Of a DNA stretch of 64,000 bases, positions 50,501-61,803 are shown in pieces. The position numbers were made by a program, and so were the translations under genes. The stretch comes from Caprimulgus europaeus (taxonomy: Eukaryota; Chordata; Aves; Caprimulgiformes; Caprimulgidae). The stretch spans positions 41,035,515-41,099,514 of the forward strand of contig OU015528.1 in assembly GCA_907165065.1 (NCBI GenBank), given 5' to 3'. The notes under the pieces are model-generated. The model had not been told where the DNA came from. It made no database searches and saw nothing but the letters and a program-made list of their open reading frames with translations. Position 1 is the first letter of the stretch, and every line of letters starts with the position of its first letter.

Positions 50501-53500
50501 GAACCTGTAAATAGTTTTTCCTAAAAAATAAATGACATGCTAACCTCCAAAACCTGATCTCTTGAGTGCAGAGCTTCTGTTCAACATGACTTGTTTCTTT
50601 GATGTTGTTTTATTACTTTTTTGGGTTGCTCACTGTCACTATATACAGAGCTACACAGGTTTGGTATAACTGAAAACATTACAATTTTTATGAAGGCTAT
50701 TTAACTTTCTGCTACTGTACAGTTCCTCAGAGTTATTTCATTTTTCTAATCTTAAAAATGTAGAAAAGACAAATTTTGCAGTTTATTTTTAAGCCCCTTT
50801 CATGATATTTAGATATGATATTTACAAAATCATCAGGAAATTTGACAACTATCTCAGGCTGTGTTCAGTCATACTGATTTCCTGCATTGCTAGTTTTTTT
50901 GCTTCTTTTTTTTTTTTTTTAATATCGGGGATCAGGCACTCACCTCACCATCACTTCACACATGGATATCTTTCCTGTTGCTCAATACCTTAATTGTTAA
51001 AGCATTTGCCTGGGAAGGAGGAAAAAGTAAATTAAGGTCTTCTCAACCACTTGCTTGCCAGACTGGGAGCAAAATTATGCTCCTCTCTCCCTTTGAATCT
51101 GGGTTGCTGTGCGAAATATGGTGCAGTGCTCCTGGGACTGGGGCAGAGGGATGCTACAGGCATGTCATGGCTTCCTGCAGCCTATGGAGTAGCACTGCTG
51201 GTGTGAGGTGCAGAGGCAGTGGACACTCTTTTCCCCACCAAGGCCATATGCTTCCCTCTTGGGGTCTGACTGGTCAGAGCATGCAAGTCAGCCTACTGGA
51301 TAGCCATAAGAAGATGCAGGCAGTGCTGAGCCAGGTGCACATATCTCAGATCAGGAAACAAGCTGCTCCTCAGCCTTGGTCAACACCGCAAGGTTTGGCA
51401 ATGGACATGGAGTTAGGGGTAGGAAAAGCACAGGGCTTGCGTCAACTCGTGGTTGGAGAGGCAAGGGTTGCAGGAGGTGGTAAGGATGCAGCAAGACAAA
51501 ACCCAGCAAAATGAGTTCAAGCTATAATGGAAGTGAACAAGACCAGCAATCCACCAGAAGGAGAGGTTAGACTTCATTCTATCTGTTCAGGCAGTTGTAT
51601 CAGCAGGAACCCTGTGAAAAAACAATCACATAAACAAGCATCTGTTTAACTTGACCAGCTGTTGATATCTTAAATCTGATGGGTACATATTTTTATGGGA
51701 AAACAGGGTTAATGTATTTATGCAGCACAGGTTTTTTTTTTTTTCCTCTGAGGAAAAACTCTCAGGGAGTTTCTGTGCTTACATCCTGTATCTGTACAGT
51801 TGTGCAGTATACTTCACAGTCAGACTAGCAGCACCCCCCCATTTATAGCTCTACCATGTCCACATCTGGTGGTTCTGGTGCCCTCATCCTTCATCTCAGT
51901 TATAAATATAGTAACTTTTGAGATCAAGCCACCTGAGACAATTTCAGAATCTTTTGCTAAATAATTTGAACAAATAAAAAGTGTTTTCTTCCTAAATACT
52001 AACTTAAATGATTTTTGTCTACGTAAAACTGATAGCAGTAGGGCTGCTAAGCTTAACTAGGATACATGAGGCTTTAATTACAGAGTATGATTCAACAGGA
52101 GAGCCTGGGGAGTTGGGGTGGGGGCTGAAGGAAGGACTGGATAGTGGTAGGACATGAAGTTGTATGTATGCAAGAAAGGAAACCTGGGGCTTTGGGGAGT
52201 TGCCAGTTGTGGTCTGGGTAGAAATGCAGATTTGTTTGAGTCATGCAACCCAAAGCCAGATTTTGTCTCTCTGTGAAATAAGCTTGGTGGCTTATATGGA
52301 AATACAGCTGGATTCATTGCAGGTGCCCCCAGGGACATGGTAGGTGTGTGTGGTTCTGGCACGTGCAGCCACCCAGCGGGAAGGGTAATGGTGCTGAGCT
52401 GTGTAGCTGAGGAGCACAGTACAGGGTGGGGCACTCGGTGAGACTTCTGATCAGCACATGGAACTTGGCGATCCTGAGGCTCACTCTCGCCAAGGTTGAA
52501 TTTGTGAAGAGATTCTGTAACATGCAGCCATTCCTTCAGGGTGGATGATTGAAGTTCATTGTAGTTACCTGTAAAGTTTGCAAAATCCAAACACTGCCTC
52601 CTCTTCCACCCTTGCCCAGTACCTCCCATCCTACACACATGCACACACTACATTACAGGTACATTAGTATGCCTGCTTAGAACTTTGTTGTGTATCAGTG
52701 ATTCTATTTGGAATGCAGTGAGTACCCAATTATAACAGCATCGTTCATTTGCACAACTCTTTTTTTGATCCAAAGATTAGAGCATTTAGAACAAAATCAA
52801 GAAAACACAGTGCTTACTGACTGAGGCAATTGGACTCCTCTGGAAGAGTGTGAAACAGGACTTAACAACAAACTGCTGAGCAGTACCACCATGGTAATAA
52901 TTTCTTCTCAACTTCGGGCAAAGTAGTAAGTGCCCAAAAGAACTCATTACATTATTCTCGGGGATGCAATTCAAAAGATTTAGATGCTATGTCTCTGCCT
53001 TCACTGATGCTATTAATTGGTTTTGAGACACATCCCCATTTTATCATTTCTAAAGGTGAAGGCTGTTCTGTGTTTTGTCAATGATGACAGCATTGCCAAG
53101 AAAAAGGAAGGTCTAAAATATTTAACTTCAAGAACATGACAGATTAAATAACCTGTGGGGTCCTAATAATCATCAATCACAATGTAGGAGATGACAAGGT
53201 GAAATTTCTAAGATGACATTTTGTCACTTGAGGTAGTCACTTAAACTGACAAAAGCTATACATTCTGCTCTGCTGCTTCTCTACTCTAATTGGGCCAATT
53301 TTACTATCACGCTATTATCCTGCACAGCAGAACTGGTGACAAAGAGGTTTTTGTGATCTCAGTTGAATATTTTTCCATGAGCTCAAGAAAATATCTTCTT
53401 TGCCAAAAAAGAATTAAAATTGTCCCTGTATTTTGTGACTGGCCAGCAGCCCAAGGATCATGTCTGTCTAGAAAAAGTCTAGTCTGTATTTTTAGTTCCT

Positions 53501-54395
53501 GCTTGCTTATCATGGGATCTTGCAGAAAGGGCCACTAGTCAGAGGAACTAATCTCATTTGGGATTTTTCCTGTTATGCGTCGAAATAACTTTCCTCAGGA
53601 TATAGTGGAGGAAAGAGAGCTAAACTCCCGTTCCCTCACTCTACATAATTTTGGCAGTCTGCTTTAATTTAGCCTTATTTTCTACTATGCACCAGCACAT
53701 TCCCTTTAAGCATATAGCAACAGGAAACTTGATTGTGTTGGCACTTGCTTCAATGCATCATCAAAGGCTACATGATGAGTAGTAAGGAAAGTGAGTTGTT
53801 AATGTAGTGTGAAATCCTGAAAAACCCCATCTTGTTAAAACTAAAAACAACTTACATATTAACATTCAGAAAGTTTGGGCAAAAACTTTTTAAATAACAC
53901 ACTTGTTAACATGGAGTAAAATTATACTGGAGTGTAACATGGAGTATATGTGGTGAGGGCATATATCCAGCACATCCAAATACTGTCATTTCACAGAAGT
54001 GCTAAGCTGTTCAAATGTATTGCTATCAAGAAACTGTAGTTTATTTTAATAAGCATTATTTTTCTGCATGATAGAAGTAGGAAAATGCTATTATTAATGC
54101 TCTCCCTGCCTTGGACAAAGATTGCCTTTGTTTTTGTTCACTGAATGAGATATTTATATTAATTGTTTTTCATTGGAAAACTGAAGGTAAATATTTCCCC
54201 ATATCCTTTAGCACATTTAAGTCTGCAGGGTTCAGATTCAGTGGTGATGGGGAGTAGTTAGTCGGCATTATGTAAGGCACCAAAAATTGTAAGTCAAACT
54301 ACCAAAAACATAATGGTGGTGTCTCTCTGACTGAAGAGTTACATCTTTTTTCCTGACTTTCACTCTTACTCTTTACTCCATCTACATAAGTTACA
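47510..54395. other. intergenic, no gene recognised
   Basis: Unique-looking sequence with T runs at 50906-50920 and 51731-51744. At about 50985-51060 there is weak resemblance (GTTAAAGCATTTGCCTGGGA) to an ancient tRNA-derived SINE, not strong enough to call. Open frames at 50978-51514 (+) and 52644-52078 (-) fall in locally GC-richer DNA and show no domain. Confidence 0.5.
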
Positions 54396-55075
54396 ATTCA
54401 TAGAATCAGAGAATGGTTTGGGTTGGAAGGGATCTTTAAGGGTCATCTAGTCCAGCCCCCCTGCAGTGAGCAGGGACATCTTCAACTAGATCAGGTTGCT
54501 CAGAGCCCTGTCCAACCTGGCCTTGAATGTTTCCAGGGATGAGGCTTCCACCACCTCTCTGGGCAACCTGTTCCAGTGTTTCACCACCATCATAGTAAAA
54601 AAATTCTTCCTTATATCTAGTTTGAATCTACTCTCTTTTAATCATAGAATCATAGAATGGTTTGGGTTGGAAGGGACCTTAAAGATCACCTAGTTCCAAC
54701 CCCCCTACCGTGAGCAGGAACATCTTCCATTAGACCAGGTTGCTCAAAGCCTTGTCCAGCCTAGCCTTAAACACTTCCAGGGAAGGGACATCCATAGCTT
54801 CTTTGGGCAACCTGTTCCAGTGTCTGACCACCCTCACAGTGAAGAATTTCTTTCTAATATCCAATCTAAATCTACCCTCTTTCAGCTTAAAGCCGTTCCC
54901 CCTTGTCCTGTCATTAATTGCCCTTTTAGTTTAAAACCATCACCTCTTGTCGCTACACGCCCTGAAAAAAAGTCTGTTCTCATCTTTCTTATAGGCTCCC
55001 TTTAAGTACTGAAAGGCCACTATAAGGTCTCCCTGGAGCCTTTTCTTCTCCATGCTGGACAACCCCAACTCTCCA
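54396..55075 (-). mobile_element. CR1 LINE copy H, interrupted by copy I
   Basis: A minus-strand CR1 in two parts, 54396-54640 and 54923-55075. On the plus strand the first part reads from the 3' terminus (TCATAGAATCAGAGAATGG) to TTGAATCTACTCTCTTTTA; the second resumes without loss at GTTTAAAACCATCACCTCTT and runs to GGACAACCCCAACTCT, in the RT C-terminus. The gap between them is exactly filled by a younger CR1. CTTTTA is present on both sides of the insertion. Confidence 0.9.
54641..54922 (-). mobile_element. CR1 LINE copy I, nested inside copy H
   Basis: About 282 bp starting ATCATAGAATCATAGAATGG on the plus strand and ending near CCTTGTCCTGTCATTAATTG. It is a 5'-truncated CR1 3' end in the same orientation as its host copy. 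The six bases CTTTTA occur before it (54635-54640) and after it (54923-54928) and look like a short target duplication. It is the younger of the pair by position. Confidence 0.9.
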
Positions 55076-55179
55076 GATTACCAATACCAGCTCCTGGTTT
55101 CAGTGAGAGTTGTTTTGTTAGTTAAGAGCTCTCACATCTCATTGTTAGGTACCCTGCTGTTAATTCTAGTGTTAATAAT

Positions 55180-55358
55180 TGGAGTCTCCTTCACTGGAGA
55201 TACTTCACCGAGTATGTCCTTCACTGGAGATACTCAAACCCTCCAGGATGCAGTCCTGTGCAATTTGCTCTACATGAACTGGCTTTGGCATAAGGGTTGG
55301 ACTAGATGATCTCCAGAGGTCTCTTCCAACCCCTGCCATTCTGTGATTCTGTAATTCT
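55180..55358 (+). mobile_element. CR1 LINE copy J, short 3' tail
   Basis: A plus-strand CR1 3' end: CTTCACTGGAGATACTCAAA (the SLExFK block near the ORF2 end), GGGTTGGACTAGATGATCTC, and TGCCATTCTGTGATTCTGTA. A 32-base internal duplication brings CCTTCACTGGAGATACT twice (about 55188 and 55218). It faces copies H and I, so the two groups lie tail-out on opposite strands. Confidence 0.88.
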
Positions 55359-58300
55359 GCCTTCCTGAACTTCCAGGTCAAGTCTGCCTTCTTCTAGTTA
55401 CACAAAAGCTGCTTTGCACATGAAATATACTCACCTCCAATCTCTGCAGCTATGTGGTGGTCACCTAGCCCTAGCTGAAATGGGTGTCCATCATACCTCT
55501 AACCCACCTAAGCCACCAGCATTCCTCCTCAGGGCATGACTTCTTCTACAACACCAATGAAGAGCTCTACTGCTCCATGGCCTTCTTCAAGCCCATCAGC
55601 TCTGCATCTCTTGCCATCCCCAAATCCTGTTCCCCTGTCTCCCAGCCCATTAAGCCTACTCTCTGCGCTTTCCCATCAGTCCTGTCTGTACCTCACTTTC
55701 ATTTGTAAACCTCCTATATCTGCCTACTTGCACCTCTTTCTTCCAAGGCTCCTTACCTCTCTTGGAGGCAGGTTAAAAGCCTCAGCAGGTTTCTCTCTTT
55801 CTCGTAGGCTGGCATCCTTTCATTCTCTCTTAGAAGTGGAGAGGTGCCAGAGCTCCCTGGCAGTTCAGTCTTTCCTCCCAACCTCATCTCCTGTCCTGGG
55901 CTTCTTACTGAAAAGCCACAATAAACTGTTGAAACCTGAAAGAAATATCCTTGTGGAATAAACTCTGGTCTCAGCGGAAAATCCCTGCTACTTCTAATAA
56001 ATTTTTGAGTTGGTAAATGCCACTTACTGAAAAAGAAATGCATCAACAACATTCAGTCTTTTTAGTGGTAAATTAAATTGAATCTAAATCCAAATATGTA
56101 GCTAATGGCAAGAATGGTATGTGAAAAACTGCCTAAAGCAGGGCACAAACAAATTCAATCTCATTAAGGAGCTACAATAAAGTTTTAATTCTGAAGTTGG
56201 AATAATTTTCACAATCACAGACAGACTATGGATCAGCACTGAAAGCTGATAACGAGGACATATACTTTGGCGGCACAAGATTTCAAAACACATGATTCAG
56301 AAATTAAATGTGTTACGAAGGAGTTTGCATGTAGTAGCACACATTCCAGCAGAAAATTCTTCCAGGAGATTACAGGACTTAAAAAGAGGTCTTAAATGGG
56401 ACTGATATAATGCAATATACTAATTATTTGGCAGTGCATAATATCTTTATTTAGAACAATAAAGTATATGTATATAATGTAAATTCCAAATTTGAACTGG
56501 TATAAAAAAGGATCTGGGAAAACATCTATCTTTAAGAAGACATATATATACATACACATCACATTTTATAAACTTTGTTGACTACCTTCAGTCAGAATGT
56601 AACTATGCAAGACTGTGCTGACATTTACATTGAAATAAATGAATTTGCCCACAATACTACCAGCAAACGTCTGTGTCTCTATCACTAAAGAGTCTGAAGT
56701 TTCCTCGTTCTATCAATTTGATAACATAATAGCAACATACCACCATTACTGTAGATCTGCATTTAATAGACAGTTGAATCAGATTCCTGAATTGAAGAAT
56801 ATTGGATAATTCTTAAATGTAAATCTAACTCAAACTATCTGTATTTTATATATACAGTTAGCTTTTCAATTTAATACTTGTGTGTGCTGAACAGTTTCAG
56901 CATATTAGAGAGAGTAACAGAGAAAACAGACCTGGTGAATATCAGAATCTAAAAAATGTGCAGGTTGTACACATACTCCATAGTATATTTTATAAGCTTA
57001 CTTATAAAATGACCTTGTGATGAAATAAGTACCATTAATTCCTTATTGTAAACACACTTCTAAAGTAGCACATTGAGTCACTGAGTATATCACTATCTGC
57101 TTTTTATTCTCAGAAGGCCACTATTTATTGCATGCTAAGTTCAACTACTCCAAAGGAAATCTAAAAATGTTAGTTTATCACAAAACCACACATATCTGAA
57201 AAACAAATTTCATTGACTTTTGTATAAAAAAATTACAACACTCACTTTCCCCCAATTTCATTTTAACAGAAAGGGCATTCCTTTTCTAACTGTGTTAATG
57301 TATGGGGTCTGTCTATTCAAAAAGAAGACTGAAAAACTGATCACTCTTCAAAAGTCAAATAGGTTACAACTGGATAAAGAAGCAAATAAAGGAGTACTTC
57401 TGCTATCCCTAGTCCCACTGAACAGTAAGTTATTCTACTTCCATTGATTTCAAAGATGTTGCACAAGTAGTGTTTCAAAATTTCACCACATCCAAAGAGA
57501 GTCTCTTCAGTGGGTAGACAAATTGGGCACAGATACTGCCAGATACTTTCATGATCACATTTCCAAGTGCCACGCCATCCACTGTATCCACAAATGCCTA
57601 GAATTGTCCTCCGGCTTTGCAAAATGATTGAGAACATTCAATGTTTTGTTCAGATCTCTCCAAAGGGGGTGCAGAGAACAGGAAAACCATGAGCAACAAC
57701 AACAGTTCTGCTACTCCATGCATTGTACTACTTTGGTGCATATTCAAAGATCAATGCCTGTGATGTGAAGTTGGAAGGTTTATACACAAATTGTCTTTCT
57801 GTTTTTGTATAGCCTTAAATTTGCCTTGTTCCACAGAGGAGATTAAAGTATCTGACATTATTTGAAAGTTACTTAGCTACTATTTTAAGATGTTACTGTT
57901 GGACGGTGAACATTTTGCAGCAGTCTATCTGGGTTTAATGTATATTTCAATTTACAACTAATATTTTCTATAGCATTGACCAGTAGACTAAGGAGCCTAA
58001 AGCATTGTGCATTTTGAATATCCAAGTATAATTTGGGGCACACCAATGTGCAACATTATTCTGCAATTAATTTTCTGGAAAAAATGCATTTAGGAAAACT
58101 AACATTCTTATGAACAAAGAACATTAATAAATACAAGATTTTTGTTCAACTGAATTTAAGAAAAATACTGTAAAACTTCAAATACATACGTTTGTTTTGA
58201 GAACATAGTGTATAGCAACATGAAGTATTTAAGGTTTTTTTAAAAAATGTGTAAGGATAATTGCTTTCATTTACTGTGTATACTTTTCCGCTCTGTCAAA

Positions 58301-58948
58301 ATCACTGTGTAGTTATTCTCTGCATTACCAACAAGGTGCAAATTTCCCATCAATTAGGTCATGCTGACATTTATTTCAGGGTAACTCTAGAAACACAAAG
58401 ACTGAGGGCCTGGTAAGTAAGGAACTACACAATATCAAATGAGACTGAGCTTTAGATTAGGAATTCTGTCGTTTGATTTTTGCAGAGCTAAAATTTAGAA
58501 TGCACTTGCTTTTTAGAAATGATGAGCAACTTTGATTATTTCTCACTAAGTGGTGAGTGCTCCGGCATCTTCTGACTAAAAATGAAAGCCTAATTTTCAC
58601 ACAAAGCTTTTTTCAATCTAGTCTAAGGGAAGTTCTTCAGATGATGCAAACCCCAAAGCTCTGTTAACATTAATAGACTATGCTAATTTATACCAGCTGA
58701 GTAGGACTCAAGGACCCTTTTCTGAGACTCAGGAAGTACAAAAAGCCTCACTGATCAAATGATTCCACATGATTAAATCCTTGTATCAGTGAATTTATAA
58801 GAAGTTTTGACATGGATCTCAATAGGGTCAAAATTCCATGCAGAGTGGCTACATGCACACATAAGCTCTGTCATCAAATACAGTAAGGTTTTGAAGTTCT
58901 TTTTCTCTAGTAAGTATGAAAAACAAATCAGTTTTACCAATAAAGTTT
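55359..58948. other. 3' flank of KITLG, no gene recognised
   Basis: The first 600 bases (to about 55970) are pyrimidine-rich and GC-richer, ending near AATAAACTGTTGAAACC and GGAATAAACTCTGGTC; this could be an unidentified old repeat. The rest is AT-rich unique DNA. Part of it could belong to a long KITLG 3'UTR, but I see nothing that marks where that would end. Confidence 0.45.
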
Positions 58949-58990
58949 ACACACACATACACACACACACATGCACGCACACACGCACAT
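58949..58990. repeat. (CA)n microsatellite
   Basis: A CA-rich run with a few TA and GC interruptions, followed by GTATACATTGTATGTATG. If KITLG uses a long 3'UTR this would be transcribed as TG/UG repeats on the minus strand. Confidence 0.92.
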
Positions 58991-61618
58991 GTATACATTG
59001 TATGTATGTCATTATTTTTTTGCATGGTTCTCAGAAAATTCATCAGATGATTAAAATTTCCACAAGAATTCTTAAAAAAATTAAGTAACTATATACTTTA
59101 AAGAGAATTACAACTCTATGCAAAACATTAAAAGGGATGTTGGAGTTTATTTAAGTTTTAAAGTTACTTAAACTAAAACTCTTGCTGACCTGTTTAGTTT
59201 GATGACAGATGACAGTTTGTCAATCTGAAGTGAGCTACCTTTACTTTCTGAAGTACAAACCCCTAATACAGACAAATAATTCATACCCATTATCTGGAAA
59301 AAGTCAAGATGAAAAGAGGCACAGGTACATTTGTAACTTTTACCAGGGTATTTTTAGGATTTACTTGAAAATGCATGTCTGTACATCAGTCCTGTATTTA
59401 TTCTATGGATGCTGTAACAGTAACAGATGCAGAAGACAAGGGGGAAACAAAGCCTTTCTCTTTTGTTTTGAAAGAACTCACTTTAAGAGTGGAGAATGCC
59501 AGGATATTAAAGCTTACTAATCACTGAAAAAACATGCAAATAATAATTACAGCTAATGTAAGTAAAAGCTAAATACACTCTCAGGATCTTTCAGACTTTC
59601 TATGCTATACACTTAAAGACAAGGTATCAATGGCATGCATCTTCAGCATCTAAAATGCATTCCATGGGTTTGTCTTTATTCTGACATTTGAACTCAACTC
59701 AGACTCTTTACTTTCCCTTCCCTTGGCATTGTTGGAAATTTCACTGGCAGTTACTCTTAATGCTTTGAAACTCCATGAGGTGCATTCACCTCCTGTTTAC
59801 TTTATCTTCATCCAGTATTTGCTTCTCCTGAACAGAGACCACCAGCGCTGCTGAATTCTTGAGGCTTTCTGGGGTGGGCAACCAGCCACTTGGCACCCGA
59901 CAGAGACCACATGTTGCTGTACACACGACCTTTGCCAGGCATAAACACAGCTCCTTATAAGTAAAAAGTTAGAACACAGGTCCAGGGCATGACTTTGCTT
60001 TCAAGTCTTATATACAATATTGAAGAGTATGTTATCCGTATCCATTTCTGTGTTTTCTGTCACTTCAGAGACCTTCATCTGAAGACACCAAGGTAAGGTA
60101 GAGGACACAGAACTTAAATTAAGGATGCAAAGTTATTTATAATTTTCAATGATTACACGTAGTTGGAGGCATTTGAAAGATGCTTTTTGTTCAGGACATG
60201 TCCTTTGTTTGCCAGTCAGCTGCAATATTAATGCAATTAAAAATCCCCAAATGCCACACAAGGTAGATATTCACATAAGATACAGTCCTGCTAAGTGCAC
60301 ACTCTTCTTGTCATTGTTCAATTCAGTGCTGCTTTCACAGTAACAAACACAAATTGTCCTCATTTCTATATCTTGTCTATGGAGTCATGGGCAGCAACAA
60401 CAGATGCAGACTCAGTCTGTCACTCCAGAAGGAATATGAATGTGCTTAAAGCTGCTTCATTTATGAAGCGAACATGGAACTGTTACCTGCCTGAAGAGAA
60501 AAAAAACAGAAATTACAATTTTGCTCATTAGTTTTCATCTCTGTATCACTAAACAGTAGAGCTTTTCACAGACAGAGTACGTAGACATTTTTTCTTATAA
60601 TTGTGGAAATAGATAAATTCAATGACACTTGCATAGACATTACTTTACTCTGAAACAAAAATTACTGTTATAAGACATACTTTCCTGGTCTCTGAACACA
60701 CTTGCCTGTTCATTGCTTATTGATATCATCTATGGTGATGAAAAAACTCTCATGGTTTTACAGAATTGTTATGGTTAGCATTTTGGTATCTGGCACTCTT
60801 TGGCAGCAAACTTCCCTTGAAATCATCTGGGCAAGCCAATACCAAACTGAGTTTACATCTTTGGAAAAATCAAGTGACTTGTCCAATGCAGTGATTATTT
60901 CCCTTCTCAGTGAGCAGATGTCAGAACAAAGCAGTTAAGGAGACTGGAAATCTCTCTAGTTATAGCTAACTTGATCACATCAAACACTCTGAAACACATC
61001 TGAGAGCAACCACTGCAGGTTGAACTGCAAAACCTGGATTGCCTGTTATACTCTTACACTGCCCTTTCCACTCACAACATAAAGTGAAGCATTCAGCACT
61101 GTCTGAATCTTCCAGACCCTTGACAGAGGTTTTGTCTGTGGGTTAAGTACAGCACAAATCTTGCAGTAAGAAGCCCCTTGCCAGAGATGTGTATCGTTCT
61201 GCAGAGAACAGCTGGAACCGAGAAAGCTCACTCACCTTTGCTGCTCACTCTTAGACACCAAAGCAAGAATGATGTATCTGATAAGGCTACAGAGACTGCA
61301 AGCTGTGCTGAGTAAGCAACAATTAAGAGAAGCTCAGCTCTACTTGGCCTGTTCTCCTACACTCACCTGCTAGTTTAAGGATTGTGTTTTTTAGGTCACA
61401 CTGTTTTGAAACAGCTGTAGGACAACACCTGAAGACTTCTCCGTATCAGTTCTCATGATAAAAAGAAGAAGGAGGAGCTGTCCTTCATTTTGGAATTCTG
61501 GCATATTTCATTTTTTAACATTCAGGTTAAAAGTCAAATGCCTAAATTAATGATACATTAATTAATTAATTACAGAATTAACTACATTATCTGCTAATGA
61601 AGCCTACTGATAACAAGT
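58991..61618 (-). other. probable distal KITLG 3'UTR or 3' flank
   Basis: Lies just downstream of the KITLG stop on the gene's strand. Mammalian KITLG has a 3'UTR of several kilobases, so much of this may be transcribed. Candidate AATAAA hexamers on the minus strand sit at 59680-59675, 59402-59397 and 59151-59146, with others further on (for example 58375-58370). I cannot choose among them from sequence. No other gene is seen. Confidence 0.4.
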
Positions 61619-61629
61619 TTTATTTTATT
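61619..61629 (-). promoter_or_regulatory. proximal KITLG poly(A) signals
   Basis: On the minus strand two overlapping AATAAA hexamers (AATAAAATAAA) lie about 135-145 bases after the KITLG stop codon. They could direct a short 3'UTR isoform. Hexamers are common in AT-rich DNA, so use is unproven. Confidence 0.4.
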
Positions 61630-61763
61630 TTTTACCCAAAATGGACTCTGAATCACTTTATATTTCAGCAGCCAAAAGTTACTAAGCTTATGGTAAGACT
61701 ATCAACTGTAACAACTTACCAGTACACAAAACAGTAACAGTGTTGAGGGAGAAAAAGCAACAG

Positions 61764-61803
61764 CTACACTTGTAGTTTTTCCTTTTCTTTTTGCTGCAAC
61801 ATA
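61764..61803 (-). CDS. KIT ligand (stem cell factor), last coding exon
   Basis: The final coding exon of KITLG. It begins after a strong acceptor (CCTTTTTTTTCAG at 61816-61804) and completes the Ser codon split across the intron (AG plus T). It encodes SMLQQKEKEKLQV, then a TAG stop at 61766-61764. The human tail ends SMLQEKEREFQEV, so the block and the C-terminal valine are conserved. In this family the C-terminal valine serves as an ER-export signal, and the leucine/acidic region around NEISML takes part in basolateral sorting of the membrane form (established for mammalian KITLG). Phase and identity both agree with the exon upstream. The 3'UTR begins at 61763. The Lys at the fourth-from-last position may be a lineage-specific difference. 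Confidence 0.93.

Noticed and set aside
54496-55005. Plus-strand frames with repeated SSLALNTSREG-like segments
   Set aside because: They are antisense translations of the nested CR1 copies H and I; the apparent internal repeat is simply two CR1 copies.
1-61618. Search for tRNA, rRNA, CRISPR, bacterial operons or a novel multi-gene system
   Set aside because: No cloverleaf, array or gene cluster seen; composition, introns and transposons are those of a vertebrate nuclear genome.
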